Source of the DNA: Bacteroidaceae bacterium
GTDB lineage: Bacteria > Bacteroidota > Bacteroidia > Bacteroidales > Bacteroidaceae
Length of the DNA stretch: 64,000 bases
NCBI GenBank assembly: GCA_017458585.1
Contig: JAFTAJ010000045.1
Coordinates: forward strand, 109,179-173,178
Direction of reading: 5' to 3'
A program made the translations under genes and the position numbers. The notes beneath the pieces are model-generated. The model was not told the DNA's origin. It saw nothing but the letters and a program-made list of their open reading frames with translations, and made no database searches. Positions within the stretch are counted from its first letter, which is position 1; every line of letters begins with the position of its first letter. Shown here in pieces: positions 43,493 through 53,262 of the stretch.

Positions 43493-46400
43493 TTAGGAGT
43501 TAGGAGTTATGTAATACAACTGCTTATCCACCAGGATAATGTCGCGGGCTTCTATCTTTACGGGGCCTGCGGTCTTTGCCTTGAAGCGAATGGTGCAGAG
43601 AGTCTGGTCGCCGCTAAGAGGCTCTACCTCGCCGACTCCCACGAAGGTGGCATACAGTCCCTTCTGGCCGTTGGTATGCAGTCGGTCGCGAGTGAAATTG
43701 CGCAGGTTCTTGGCGCCCAGTGCCTCGGTGGAGATATACTGCAGCTGCTGGTCGGAATACGGCAGGGCGAGGCTGAAGGCATTGACATCGCTCAGACCAC
43801 TGCCCTTCACCGTCACAACTACTTCTTCGCCTGCCTTGTAGCTGGCCTTGTCAGTAGCCACACTAATAGTTCCACTCAAGCTGGACTTAGCGCCCGGCAC
43901 TTCAAGCATTGGAGCGGCGGCGTTGCTGATGTCGTAGGCATCGATAAGACCGTTGCCGTTGATGTCGCCATTGCTGACATAGCCCTCAAAGTCGCCATCG
44001 CCTTGGCGCAGACCCGTGTAGTTCATATAGGAGGTGAGGTCGTTCTCGTCCAGCACACCGTCGTTGTTGATGTCCCCAGGGATATAGTAGCTACTGCCAG
44101 GCTGGCGGAAGATATAGATATCCTGGCCAGAACCGAAGTCGCCGTAGGCGCTGCTGACATTGAGCTTGATGTAGCGAGCCTGCTTGCCGGCGAGATCTAT
44201 CTCCTTTATCATTGCGTCACGCTCCCAACGGAAGGTGCCGCAGTCAGTCCAATCCTGTTTGTCCATGCTGACGGCCACGCTGCCCGAGGTGATGATGCCG
44301 TTGTAGCCGTAGTTGCGCGGCAGGTACTGCATCTTGTCCAGAGTGTTCACCGAGTGCAGGTCTATCAGCATCTCGAAGGGCACAGCCTTGGTGCTGTACT
44401 CCGTGTGCCACTGGCTCTCAGCATCAAAGTCGAAGAGCTTGTCCAGCCCCTGCCCTGGCTGCGACGGAGCAGTGCAGGTGGCGGTCACGCCCTTGACTGC
44501 AAACTCAAACGGATCGGAAGCCGTACGGGCAGTGACGGTGGTCCAATGCTTTTGGAAATCGTCATTCTTTGCATAGCCTCTCACCTTGAAAGTGTATTCT
44601 GTATCAGGATTGAGGTCTTCAAACAGGAACTCGTTGTCAAGGATGTTTCCGTATGTCATTCCCCGGAACTCAATATCATAGCCATCGGCGCCCTCCACCT
44701 TGTCCCAACTCAGGTTGAGACTATAGGGCTTGCGGTCAGCCTCCTTCACTCCAACATTGGCGGGAGCATCCAGCGAACGGTTGCGGGCTGTGTGCTCATG
44801 CTGTCTGGCCTCCCTCGCAATCTGCACATTAACCTTATTCTTCGTCACATCTGTCTTGGGCAACTTAATGTTAATGCCGTAGGCGGCCTTCATCGGCACA
44901 GACTTCAGACTCTCGTCAGTAAAGAACTTGGTGTAGTCAACGCCATAACCCAAGAACCACACAGGCTCTGCACTAGCCTCAAACTCCTCGAGGTTCTTCA
45001 CCTCTTTGAGTTTAACCTTCTTGCCACCGACAGTAGCTACAATCTTCTTGGGTGTATACTTGCCCACGATGCGCAGCACCGTAGCCTTCTCCTTCTGGAA
45101 ACCATTGTAGCTACCCTCGGTAGGCTCAACTGTGATATTCAGCTTGCCCTTTATAACATTCTGCGTTATCTTGGTAGTCACGAACTCCCCATTGCGGTAG
45201 GCCTCGGTAGTGCCGTCGTCGTCATATTCGGTGAAGCTTGACTTATACGCGGGATATACCTCATATATGCGCAGAGCGTGGTCAATCTCGTTAGGATTGT
45301 TGTGAGCTGTGGTCATCGGGATGATGGAGCCTCTACTCACAAAGATAGGCAGCTTCCACAGCGGAGCGTCATAGCTGTTGTGCACATAGTTGGTGCCATA
45401 TTCCTCGCCAGTGAAATAATCTATCCAAGGTCCTGTATTAGGCATATAGATGTTGTGCCTGATATCGTTACCCACGCTGTCTGCCTTGGTCTCTTGATAA
45501 ATGGGAGCCACGAGGAAGTTGTCGCCATAGAGGTATTCGTACTGCGTAGCCTTGCTCATGGCAAAGTCTCTGGTGGTGAGCCCCGTCATGAACACTGGTC
45601 TGATCATCGGCTTACCGTCGATGGCCTCGTGGGCTATGCTGTAGGTGTAAGGCATCAGCATCGACTTCATCTTGAGGTAGGCGCGGTTGATGCTAGTGGC
45701 TGGCTCACCGAGGGCATGCGGATACTTGGCATTGCTACCCCACCCGTCCATATTCATCTGCATGGGCGTGAATGTCTTCCACTGGAACTCGCGCACATTC
45801 ACCGGCACATTGAGGCCTCCGAAGATGCCGTCCATATCGCTGGTGATGTTGGGCTGACCGGAGAGTCCCGAGCCAATAAACGTGGGAATATGGAAACGTA
45901 TGTACTCCCACTTGCCACCCGTCTGGTCGCCGCTCCAGATGCCTGCATAGCGCTGAGTGCCAGTCCACCCGCAGACGGAGATGATAAACGGACGGGCATT
46001 GTTGCCATATTGGGGCATAAGGTTGGCCACATCGCTGACACCATTGAGTCCGAAGGAGTAGCCGGCGCCCACCCAAGCCACGTCGGTCTTGAGCACACGC
46101 ACTCCAGTGTCGCGAATCTCCTTCACAATATCGCGCTGCAACAGCGGAGCGATAGTGTCGCTGGGATGCAGGTCGCTCTGAGTCCAAAGACCTATCTCCA
46201 CGCCCTGGCTGCGGGCATAGTCGCCAAACTCTTTCAGATTCTGCACATTGCCGTCAAGGGTGGCGGTCTGGCCGTAGCCAGCGCCATAGCCGTCGTTGGG
46301 CAACACCCAACCCAGCGGCATGTCCTGAGCCTTGTACCTATCTACCACTGCGCGGGCGGAGAACTGATAATTGCCGTCCAGCTCACCATTGAGGCTCTCA

Positions 46401-47437
46401 CGGATACCGCCGTTGTCCTTCTGGTCCTCGCGGTAATACTTGCCGTCCTCAAAGACGCTGGGATATTTGTCCATGCCTCGCCTGGTGATTGCCTCGGGCT
46501 GCTCCTCCTTCCAGTAATCGCGATTGTATGCATTGAGATGTCCCTCGTAGAATCCGAACTTGGGCAGCAGCACGGGGTGACCCGTCAGTTGCCAATAGTC
46601 GTTGAGCAGCTTGACGGGCGTATAGTCCACCATCACGAAATAGTCGATATAGTCTGTCTCATGCGTCAGCACCACACGGCCGGCATCCTTGCTGCCGAAG
46701 TCGTAGCGCCCGGGCTTGAAGGTGTAAGCCATCAAGCCGTAGCCGGCGGTGCTCCAATAGAAAGGCGCTGGCGAGCAAACGCCGCCGTCCGTCCAGCTGT
46801 TCTCGTTAACGATGTTGATAGCCGTGCCTCTATGGCTGAAGCGTCCGTTCTGCACACCACCGCCATAGAAATATTCGCGCTTTTGAGCCTTGAGCACCAA
46901 GGTGGCCTTGCCATCGGCAATGGTGGCGGGCTCCAGCTCCTCCAGCACGGGACGCTTGTCGCCCCCAATACTAAAAGTGAACTCGTCCTTATAAACGGTT
47001 ATGCAATGGTGGACAGCCTCGTCGGGCTCCTGTATGTTATACACCTTCATGAGGCCGTTCGCCCGGTTGATGACTATCTTCACAGCGCTAGTGGAGATAA
47101 CATACGAAGTCAGCCCTTCATCTGTAGTGAGATTAATCTTGCCCACTTCCTTCTTGGCATCAGCTACGAGTATCTCAGCGGGAGGATCGGCCTTGGGATC
47201 ACGGAGGTCACAACTGCCGTCGGCAGTCTGGAACACACGGAAGATATTGGGAGCGTAGAATGCCAGTTCCTTCCTGCTTCCATCTACATATTGTATAGTC
47301 ACTCTATCCGGAGTATAGAGCTGCTCCAGCCGGTCAACTGCGACTTGAGCAGAGACCTTGGTCGTCGGCATTATGCACATCATTAACGCCGCGATCAGAA
47401 GCAGAAAAGCGTATCTCGTTTTCATACCAAAAGACAA
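43493..47437 (-). CDS. Secreted GH31 glycosidase with FN3, discoidin, dockerin and cohesin-like modules
   Basis: A 1314-residue exported enzyme. The GH31 catalytic barrel (about 270-720) has the likely nucleophile Asp452 in VLKTDVAW and acid/base Asp504 in WSGDQTGG. Then come a DUF5110-like barrel-end domain (about 730-820), fibronectin type III (about 935-1025), F5/8 type C (about 1030-1160), two dockerin repeats (GDINNDGVLDENDLTSYMNY, GDINGNGLIDAYDISN), and a cohesin-like domain (LSGTISVATDKASYKAGEEV to IILVDKQLYYITPNS). Specificity, probably alpha-gluco-, xylo- or galactosides, is not determined. The promoter is clear. Confidence 0.88.
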   Translation of the reverse strand: MSFGMKTRYAFLLLIAALMMCIMPTTKVSAQVAVDRLEQLYTPDRVTIQYVDGSRKELAFYAPNIFRVFQTADGSCDLRDPKADPPAEILVADAKKEVGKINLTTDEGLTSYVISTSAVKIVINRANGLMKVYNIQEPDEAVHHCITVYKDEFTFSIGGDKRPVLEELEPATIADGKATLVLKAQKREYFYGGGVQNGRFSHRGTAINIVNENSWTDGGVCSPAPFYWSTAGYGLMAYTFKPGRYDFGSKDAGRVVLTHETDYIDYFVMVDYTPVKLLNDYWQLTGHPVLLPKFGFYEGHLNAYNRDYWKEEQPEAITRRGMDKYPSVFEDGKYYREDQKDNGGIRESLNGELDGNYQFSARAVVDRYKAQDMPLGWVLPNDGYGAGYGQTATLDGNVQNLKEFGDYARSQGVEIGLWTQSDLHPSDTIAPLLQRDIVKEIRDTGVRVLKTDVAWVGAGYSFGLNGVSDVANLMPQYGNNARPFIISVCGWTGTQRYAGIWSGDQTGGKWEYIRFHIPTFIGSGLSGQPNITSDMDGIFGGLNVPVNVREFQWKTFTPMQMNMDGWGSNAKYPHALGEPATSINRAYLKMKSMLMPYTYSIAHEAIDGKPMIRPVFMTGLTTRDFAMSKATQYEYLYGDNFLVAPIYQETKADSVGNDIRHNIYMPNTGPWIDYFTGEEYGTNYVHNSYDAPLWKLPIFVSRGSIIPMTTAHNNPNEIDHALRIYEVYPAYKSSFTEYDDDGTTEAYRNGEFVTTKITQNVIKGKLNITVEPTEGSYNGFQKEKATVLRIVGKYTPKKIVATVGGKKVKLKEVKNLEEFEASAEPVWFLGYGVDYTKFFTDESLKSVPMKAAYGINIKLPKTDVTKNKVNVQIAREARQHEHTARNRSLDAPANVGVKEADRKPYSLNLSWDKVEGADGYDIEFRGMTYGNILDNEFLFEDLNPDTEYTFKVRGYAKNDDFQKHWTTVTARTASDPFEFAVKGVTATCTAPSQPGQGLDKLFDFDAESQWHTEYSTKAVPFEMLIDLHSVNTLDKMQYLPRNYGYNGIITSGSVAVSMDKQDWTDCGTFRWERDAMIKEIDLAGKQARYIKLNVSSAYGDFGSGQDIYIFRQPGSSYYIPGDINNDGVLDENDLTSYMNYTGLRQGDGDFEGYVSNGDINGNGLIDAYDISNAAAPMLEVPGAKSSLSGTISVATDKASYKAGEEVVVTVKGSGLSDVNAFSLALPYSDQQLQYISTEALGAKNLRNFTRDRLHTNGQKGLYATFVGVGEVEPLSGDQTLCTIRFKAKTAGPVKIEARDIILVDKQLYYITPNS

Positions 47438-47454
47438 TTATCCATATTACCTTG

Positions 47455-47487
47455 CAAAAATAATAAAAAGTTCCCGTAAATACGCAA
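47455..47487 (-). promoter_or_regulatory. Promoter of the GH31 gene
   Basis: Minus strand: TTTG (47484-47487), 21 bases, TATTTTTG (47455-47462), 18 bases before the ATG. Exact consensus boxes. Confidence 0.7.
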
Positions 47488-47521
47488 AACAAAATACAAA
47501 AAAAGTTTTATGGCGCAAAAA

Positions 47522-48301
47522 TCACGCTTTTTTTGCCTCTTCCCAGATGGCATCCATTTCAGCGAGTGTCATATCCTTGAGGTTGCGGCCTTGCTTGAGG
47601 GTCTGCTGCTCCAGATAGTTGAAACGCTGAATAAACTTGCGGTTGGTGCGCTCGAGGGCATTGTCGGGATTGATATGATAGAGGCGTGCTGCATTGATGA
47701 GGCTGAACAGCACATCGCCAAACTCAGCTTCTGCCTTGTCCTCGTCCATATTTGCCACCTCGGCCTCAAACTCGGTGATTTCCTCCTTCACCTTGCCCCA
47801 CACCTGCTCGCGCTGTTCCCAGTCGAAGCCCACATGGCGCGCCTTGTCCTGTATGCGGTAGGCCTTGATGAGTGCAGGCAATGCGGCAGGCACTCCTGAG
47901 AGCACACTCTGGGTTCCGGACTTTTCCTTTTGCTTGCGCTGCTCCCATGTGTCGGCCACGGCATCGGGTGTGTCGGCCTTGACATCGCCGTAGATATGCG
48001 GATGGCGAAAGATAAGTTTCTCGCGCACTTTGTCGCACACGTCTGCGAGGTCAAACTGCCCCTTTTCCGCACCGAACATAGCATAGAAGCAGACGTGCAT
48101 GAGCACATCGCCGAGCTCTTCCTGTATTCCCTGCTGGTCTTCGCGGGCAAGCGCGTCGCATAGCTCAAATACTTCCTCTATGGTATTGGCACGCAGGCTC
48201 TGGTTGGTCTGCACCGAGTCCCACGGACACTTCTGGCGCAGCTCTGCCAGCACATCCAGCAGGCGACTGAACGCCTGCAACTGTTCTTCTCGCGTATGCA
48301 T
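47522..48301 (-). CDS. mazG: Nucleoside triphosphate pyrophosphohydrolase
   Basis: A 259-residue MazG with two all-alpha NTP-PPase domains. The N-terminal domain has RQKCPWDSVQTNQSLRANTIEE, ELGDVLMHVCFYA (EExxE plus ExxD metal sites) and the linker; the C-terminal domain has VKEEITEFEAEV and EFGDVLFSLINAAR. It hydrolyses non-canonical or excess NTPs. TTTCAAT-type G-free heptads precede the ATG. valS is upstream on the same strand. Confidence 0.95.
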   Translation of the reverse strand: MHTREEQLQAFSRLLDVLAELRQKCPWDSVQTNQSLRANTIEEVFELCDALAREDQQGIQEELGDVLMHVCFYAMFGAEKGQFDLADVCDKVREKLIFRHPHIYGDVKADTPDAVADTWEQRKQKEKSGTQSVLSGVPAALPALIKAYRIQDKARHVGFDWEQREQVWGKVKEEITEFEAEVANMDEDKAEAEFGDVLFSLINAARLYHINPDNALERTNRKFIQRFNYLEQQTLKQGRNLKDMTLAEMDAIWEEAKKA

Positions 48302-48330
48302 TATAGAAATTGAAAATTGAGAATTGAAAT

Positions 48331-51036
48331 TTATGCTTTCAGCGTTTTCAGTGTCTCTCGGATGGCAGCTATCTTCTGCTCCGCGTCTGCCTGCTTCTTA
48401 CGTTCGAGGGCCACTACTTGCTCGGGGGCATGTGCCACGAAGTTGGCATTGCCCAGTTTTTTCTGCACTCCGACAAGGAAGCCTTCCAATCGCTTGAGCT
48501 CTGCCTCCTGCTTTGCTATCTCGGCCTCCACATCAATCAGGCTGCCGATAGGCACGGCATATTCGCTGGTGCCGACCAGGAACTTAACAGCTCCCTCGGG
48601 ACTCTGCTCGCTTACTTCTATAGAGGAGAGGTTGGACATCTTTTTCACCACGCTGTCGAAGGAGGCGTAGTTATCGGCTCCCAGGCAAACGAGGCTCAGC
48701 GGCTCCTTGTTGGCGATGTTCTTCTGATTGCGCACAGCACGCACTCCTGCCACGACTTTCTTCACATTCTCAAAGTCGTTGATCAGTCGCTCGTCATCTG
48801 CCGGACACGCCACCGAAGCGGCTCCCACATCGAGTGTGCTTACCATCACGCTCTCGCCCTCGCCGCGCTCGTAGATATGCTGCCAAAGCTCTTCTGTGAT
48901 AAACGGCATGAAAGGATGGATGACTTTAAGCAGGCTATCAAAGAATTGGAGTGTCGTTTCGTAGGTGGCCTTGTCGATGGGCTGCTGGTATGCAGGCTTT
49001 ACCATCTCCAGATACCAGCCGGAGAACTCGTCGGTAAAGAGCTTGAATACTGTCATCAGCGCCTCATTGAGACGATATTTGCCATAAAGGTCATCCAACT
49101 CACTTACCGCAGCACGCAGCCTGGCCTCAAACCAACGGATAGCCACTTTGTTTACCTCGGGCTGCTCAAGGTCTGCGCTCTGCCATCCCTGCACGAGTCG
49201 GAAAGCATTCCATATCTTGTTGCAGAAATTGCGACCCTGTTCGCAGAGATTCTCGGCAAACAGTATGTCATTGCCGGCAGGCGCTGCCAGCAGCATACCC
49301 ATGCGCACTCCGTCGGCACCGTATTTCTCCATCAATGCGATGGGATCGGGCGAGTTGCCAAGCTGCTTCGACATCTTGCGGCCTATCTCGTCGCGCACAA
49401 TACCTGTGAAATAAACATTGCGGAAGGGCACATCACCCATATATTCCTCACCGGCCATTATCATGCGTGCCACCCAGAAGAAGATAATGTCGGGAGCCGT
49501 GATAAGGTCACTCGTGGGATAGTAGTATTTTATCTCTTCGTTGTCGGGGCAGCGGATACCATCAAACAGAGAGATGGGCCACAGCCACGAACTGAACCAT
49601 GTGTCGAGGGCATCCTCGTCACGGCGCAACTCAGCGGCGGTGATTGTCTCAAAGCCCTTAATCTTGCGGGCCTCTGCTACAGCCTCTTCCTCAGTGAGAG
49701 CAACAACATATTTTTCTTCCTCCTCTTCCCGTGTCGGAAGGAACCACGCGGGGATTCTATGCCCCCACCACAGCTGGCGGCTGATACACCAGTCCTGGAT
49801 ATTCTCCAGCCAGTTGCGGTAAGTGGTCACATAGCGCTGAGGATGGAACTTTATCTTGCCCTCCAGCACCGGCGGCAGGGCGATGTCAGCGAAATGCTTC
49901 ATGCTGAGGAACCACTGCTTGCAGAGGCGCGGCTCAACAGCTGTGTCGGGATTGCGCTCCGAGTAGCCGACCTTGTTTTCGTAATCCTCAATCTTCTCCA
50001 CCAAGCCCGCAGCCTTGAGGTCTTCAACTATCTGCTTACGCACGGCCATACGGTCCATGCCTACATAGAGCGGACTCTGGTCAGAGATGGTGCCGTCGGG
50101 ATTGAAGATATCGATGGTCTCCAGATTGTGCGTCTTGCCCAGCTGGTAGTCGTTGACATCGTGGGCAGGTGTCACCTTGAGGCATCCAGTACCAAACTCA
50201 ACATCCACATAGCGGTCCTCTATCACCGGTATCTCGCGGCCCACCAATGGCACCACCACCTTATGGCCACGCAGCCATTGGTTCTTCGGGTCTTTGGGGT
50301 TGACGCACATCGCCGTATCGCCCATGATAGTTTCGGGGCGCGTGGTAGCCACTACGGCGTAGTAGCCTTTGTCGTCCTTGTGAATGATATTGTCCTTAAC
50401 ATCCTTAATATCGTTAAGGTCTTTAACATAATATTTCAAGTAATAGAGCTTGCTCTTTTCGTCGCGATAGACCACCTCTTCGGTAGAGAGTACCGTCTGT
50501 GCCTTGGGATCCCAGTTGACCATGCGCAAGCCGCGGTAGATGAGGCCCTTGCGATAGAGGTCCACAAACACACGTAGCACACTCTCCGAGCGCACCTCGT
50601 CCATGGTGAACGCAGTGCGGTCCCAGTCGCAACTGGCACCAAGACGCCTCAACTGCTTGAGAATGATGCCGCCATGTTCATGCGTCCAGTCCCAAGCATG
50701 CTGCAGAAACTCCTCGCGGCTAAGGTCGCACTTCTTGATTCCCTGCTCAGCCAAGCGGTTTACCACCTTGGCCTCTGTAGCTATCGACGCATGGTCGGTG
50801 CCAGGCACCCACAGAGCGTTCTTGCCGTCGAGCCTTGCCTTGCGCACCAGGATGTCCTGGATTGTGTTGTTGAGCATGTGGCCCATATGCAGCACACCCG
50901 TCACATTGGGTGGCGGAATAACGATTGTGTAGGGCTCCCTGCCATCTGGCTTAGACTTAAACAGTCCGTGCTTCACCCAATATTCATACCATTTGCCCTC
51001 AACTTCTGCGGGGCTATACTTACTTGCAAGTTCCAT
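48331..51036 (-). CDS. valS: Valyl-tRNA synthetase
   Basis: A 901-residue class I synthetase charging tRNA-Val. The HIGH-type motif is [14 protein letters not shown] near residue 40, and the KMSKS-type motif appears as [13 protein letters not shown] near 550. The editing domain and the C-terminal coiled coil ([17 protein letters not shown]) are present. Length is typical for Bacteroidetes. A -7 box lies upstream. Confidence 0.97.
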   Translation of the reverse strand: MELASKYSPAEVEGKWYEYWVKHGLFKSKPDGREPYTIVIPPPNVTGVLHMGHMLNNTIQDILVRKARLDGKNALWVPGTDHASIATEAKVVNRLAEQGIKKCDLSREEFLQHAWDWTHEHGGIILKQLRRLGASCDWDRTAFTMDEVRSESVLRVFVDLYRKGLIYRGLRMVNWDPKAQTVLSTEEVVYRDEKSKLYYLKYYVKDLNDIKDVKDNIIHKDDKGYYAVVATTRPETIMGDTAMCVNPKDPKNQWLRGHKVVVPLVGREIPVIEDRYVDVEFGTGCLKVTPAHDVNDYQLGKTHNLETIDIFNPDGTISDQSPLYVGMDRMAVRKQIVEDLKAAGLVEKIEDYENKVGYSERNPDTAVEPRLCKQWFLSMKHFADIALPPVLEGKIKFHPQRYVTTYRNWLENIQDWCISRQLWWGHRIPAWFLPTREEEEEKYVVALTEEEAVAEARKIKGFETITAAELRRDEDALDTWFSSWLWPISLFDGIRCPDNEEIKYYYPTSDLITAPDIIFFWVARMIMAGEEYMGDVPFRNVYFTGIVRDEIGRKMSKQLGNSPDPIALMEKYGADGVRMGMLLAAPAGNDILFAENLCEQGRNFCNKIWNAFRLVQGWQSADLEQPEVNKVAIRWFEARLRAAVSELDDLYGKYRLNEALMTVFKLFTDEFSGWYLEMVKPAYQQPIDKATYETTLQFFDSLLKVIHPFMPFITEELWQHIYERGEGESVMVSTLDVGAASVACPADDERLINDFENVKKVVAGVRAVRNQKNIANKEPLSLVCLGADNYASFDSVVKKMSNLSSIEVSEQSPEGAVKFLVGTSEYAVPIGSLIDVEAEIAKQEAELKRLEGFLVGVQKKLGNANFVAHAPEQVVALERKKQADAEQKIAAIRETLKTLKA

Positions 51037-51086
51037 CTTATATTTAACAATTTAAGTATTTCACTATTTGACAAAAAATTTGCGTG

Positions 51087-51094
51087 CAAATTTA
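51087..51094 (-). promoter_or_regulatory. -7 box for valS
   Basis: Minus strand TAAATTTG, exact consensus, 51 bases before the valS ATG. No proper -33 box was found. Confidence 0.4.
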
Positions 51095-51170
51095 ATGATT
51101 TTCCGCCACACTACCGCGACGAAGTCTTTCTTTTTTTGCAACTACGATGTGGGGCCTATCCATATATAAG

Positions 51171-51200
51171 AAAAAAGTGCCCGGCTAACCCAAGCACTTT
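51171..51200 (-). terminator. Terminator of the ECF-sigma operon
   Basis: AAAGTGC (51174-51180) and GCACTTT (51194-51200) close a hairpin whose minus-strand flank is TTTTTTC. It lies 24 bases past the end of the CpxP/Spy-like gene. Confidence 0.65.
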
Positions 51201-51223
51201 CCTTTATCTCATATCTTTTCATC

Positions 51224-51703
51224 TTACTTTCTGCTCTTCTCTCCCTTCCTGTGGTGCGGAGCCATCTTGTGGAGCATCTGTCGTTCAAATTTCTTCTCCG
51301 CTCCTTTGATTCTCAGCAACTTCGAAGGAGAGAGCACCTTCAGCATCTTCTTCTGGTAGTCCTGCTCTATGTCAACCACCTGACGGTCGATAGCGATAAG
51401 TCTTTCGAGTGTCTTGAGGTTTTGCTTATCGTTGGCCTCGTCCTTCATCGCCTCGCGCATCAGATGTCCTTTCTCCTGCATCAGTTTACGCTGCGCATCC
51501 TTCATAGCATGGTAGAGGGGCAGAAATTTCTGCGCCTCCTGCGGGGTAAGCTTAGCCTCAGTGGTAATAAAGCAGTCGCACTTCTGCGCAAACTCTTCGG
51601 GTGAGAAGCGATGGCCGCCTCTCTGGGGAGCCTGGGCTGCAGCACTCATGGAAAGGAGCAACATTGCCACAGCAAGACCAAAGATAGATATGTAGTGTTT
51701 CAT
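51224..51703 (-). CDS. CpxP/Spy-like periplasmic protein
   Basis: From the ATG at 51703 the 159-residue product has a signal peptide (MKHYISIFGLAVAMLLLSM...AAAQ). The rest is a highly charged helical protein (RLIAIDRQVVDIEQDYQKKM) resembling Bacteroidales relatives of the CpxP/Spy envelope chaperones. The start with seven extra residues (51724) is less likely. It is last in an operon with an ECF sigma factor and a membrane protein, so an envelope-stress role is inferred. Confidence 0.65.
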   Translation of the reverse strand: MKHYISIFGLAVAMLLLSMSAAAQAPQRGGHRFSPEEFAQKCDCFITTEAKLTPQEAQKFLPLYHAMKDAQRKLMQEKGHLMREAMKDEANDKQNLKTLERLIAIDRQVVDIEQDYQKKMLKVLSPSKLLRIKGAEKKFERQMLHKMAPHHRKGEKSRK

Positions 51704-51737
51704 AGAGTTGGGTGTTAGTTTCAAATTTTCAATCTTT

Positions 51738-52163
51738 TTACTGTTCGTCGTCGGTCACATAAGCCATGATTTCCCGGCTGTCCAGCATCATATAGTCGCA
51801 CGCATCGTCAATGTACTCCTCCATTTCCTGAGCGGTGAGGTCATAGGTGTCCAGACTGTTGCTATCGCTCTGCATGGCAAGGGTTTGCGCTTTCTCGGCC
51901 ACTATTTTCTGCTGGTATTTATATACCCATATACCAAACCAAATGCCGCCAAACATTGCTGCCATATACAGATACGGCTTAATCTTGGCGTAAAGCTCTG
52001 TCCTGTAGAATGGAATCTTCTTCGCCTCACGCTTAGGCTCAGCCTGCTCCACGTGACGGTCAATTGCGGCCATCACCTGCGACGGCAACTGCTCGAAGTA
52101 GCCCTGCGGCACCCTGAACGGTTCCTGCCTCTCTGACGGGTTATTTAAGTCTGGCTTTTTCAT
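51738..52163 (-). CDS. Single-pass membrane protein, probable anti-sigma factor
   Basis: From the ATG at 52163 the protein has 141 residues, with one membrane helix (YLYMAAMFGGIWFGIWVYKY) after about 60 cytoplasmic residues. A GTG at 52208, overlapping the sigma gene by 8 bases, would add 15 residues and cannot be excluded. No zinc anti-sigma motif was found. The position between an ECF sigma factor and an envelope protein is the reason for the call. Confidence 0.6.
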   Translation of the reverse strand: MKKPDLNNPSERQEPFRVPQGYFEQLPSQVMAAIDRHVEQAEPKREAKKIPFYRTELYAKIKPYLYMAAMFGGIWFGIWVYKYQQKIVAEKAQTLAMQSDSNSLDTYDLTAQEMEEYIDDACDYMMLDSREIMAYVTDDEQ

Positions 52164-52200
52164 TGTCTTTGTTGTTTTGACTGCCTTAAAAGGCAAAAGT

Positions 52201-52749
52201 TTAATCACGGCTCTTAAAAAATTCCTCCACCTTGCCTGCCGCTATATGGTAGGAGGCCTTCAGCGCTCCCTCCGAAGTGTCAAGTATTGCAGCCATCTCC
52301 TCATATTTCATCTGGTCGTAATAGCGCATCACAAACACCTGCCTCTGCTTGGGCGGCAGTTCGTCGATAGCCTGCTGCAGCAGCCGCTCCGTCTCGTCGC
52401 CATCAAAATAGGGGTCACTCTCCAAGGTGTCGGCCACACTGGCCTCCTCGCTATCAAGAGCCACCGTCTCCTTGCGCTGCTGGATAAAGGCCAGACTCTC
52501 GTTGGCTGCTATGCGATAGAGCCATGTGGACAACATAGCCTCGCCGCGGAAGGAGTCGAGTGCCAGCCATGCCTTGAGGAAGGTGTTTTGCAGCACATCG
52601 TTGGCGTCGTCATGATATGTCACCATGTGGCGTATCTGCCAGTAGAGCCTTGCGCCGTATTTGGCTACCACTGCCTCAAAAGCCGCCCTGCGTCCCGAAG
52701 GGTCGCGGAGCTGCTCCACTAATTGGCTGTCGGAGGGATGCTGTGGCAT
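52201..52749 (-). CDS. ECF-type RNA polymerase sigma factor
   Basis: A 182-residue sigma-70 family member with regions 2 and 4 only. Region 2 has YHDDANDVLQNTFLKAWLAL and FRGEAMLSTWLYRIAANESL; region 4 has ELPPKQRQVFVMRYYDQMKYEEMAAILDTSEGALKASYH in two parts. It is first in an operon with the membrane protein and the CpxP/Spy-like gene. It would redirect polymerase in response to envelope stress (inferred). Confidence 0.9.
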   Translation of the reverse strand: MPQHPSDSQLVEQLRDPSGRRAAFEAVVAKYGARLYWQIRHMVTYHDDANDVLQNTFLKAWLALDSFRGEAMLSTWLYRIAANESLAFIQQRKETVALDSEEASVADTLESDPYFDGDETERLLQQAIDELPPKQRQVFVMRYYDQMKYEEMAAILDTSEGALKASYHIAAGKVEEFFKSRD

Positions 52750-52778
52750 AAGCGTGTGTGACTCTGGTGTAACAATTA

Positions 52779-52817
52779 GAGCAATTAGGTTGCGCGATTG
52801 TCGTAGCCTAATTGCTC
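52779..52817 (-). terminator. Hairpin between sorting-tail protein and sigma operon
   Basis: GAGCAATTAGG (52779-52789) and CCTAATTGCTC (52807-52817) form a perfect 11-bp stem downstream of the gene at 52846 (minus strand). The U-tract is poor. Confidence 0.55.
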
Positions 52818-52845
52818 TCAGTTATATGCTTGTATTGAGTATGGT

Positions 52846-53172
52846 CTATGAGATGGTAACCTTGCGAACAAACTTCCCAACCTTCAGCAGATAAACGCCC
52901 TTCTGCAGATTGGTGCTGATAGTCTGGTCGTCGGTATCTATGGCGTAGCTCGCAGCCTTAGTGCCGGTGACATAGTAAACCACGAGGGTCTGCCTGGCGG
53001 CTCCTGCTACGCGGATAGTGTTCCCTGAAACGCTCACATTGATATCCTGGCCCTCTGGAGCAACGGCCATAATAGGCTCACCCTCCGTAGGATTGGCGGC
53101 TGCGAGAGCCGGAGCTACGGACAGGGACATTGCCATGCCAAGGGCGATTATCAAACGGTTTATGCGCTTCAT
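52846..53172 (-). CDS. Small secreted protein consisting mainly of a sorting-type tail
   Basis: From the ATG at 53172 the 108-residue product has a signal peptide (MKRINRLIIALGMAMSLSVAPALA). It then has only a beta-rich tail (NVSVSGNTIRVAGAARQTLVVYYVTG ... NLQKGVYLLKVGKFVRKVTIS) like the C-terminal domains of type IX secreted proteins. There is no separate functional domain. An upstream ATG at 53226 would put 18 hydrophilic residues before the signal peptide. Confidence 0.6.
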   Translation of the reverse strand: MKRINRLIIALGMAMSLSVAPALAAANPTEGEPIMAVAPEGQDINVSVSGNTIRVAGAARQTLVVYYVTGTKAASYAIDTDDQTISTNLQKGVYLLKVGKFVRKVTIS

Positions 53173-53200
53173 TTGGTGCGTTTTCTCACTTTTTACGGTG

Positions 53201-53232
53201 CAAAGATAGGACTTTTTTATATACAAACCAAA
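53201..53232 (-). promoter_or_regulatory. Promoter of the small sorting-tail protein gene
   Basis: Minus strand: TTTG (53229-53232), 20 bases, TATCTTTG (53201-53208), 28 bases before the ATG. Exact boxes; this also supports the shorter start. Confidence 0.7.
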
Positions 53233-53262
53233 TTTTCACACAATTTTTTTGCTTTTTTTGCG

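Noticed and set aside
45278..47386. Plus-strand open frame of 702 codons
   Set aside because: Antisense shadow of the GH31 gene, caused by its GC-rich codon use; no promoter, no domain.
48418..50577. Plus-strand open frame of 719 codons
   Set aside because: Antisense to valS, which has all class I synthetase motifs.
51037..51223. A tRNA or other small RNA gene between valS and the sigma operon
   Set aside because: No cloverleaf or CCA-type end was found; only a -7 box and a terminator hairpin are visible.
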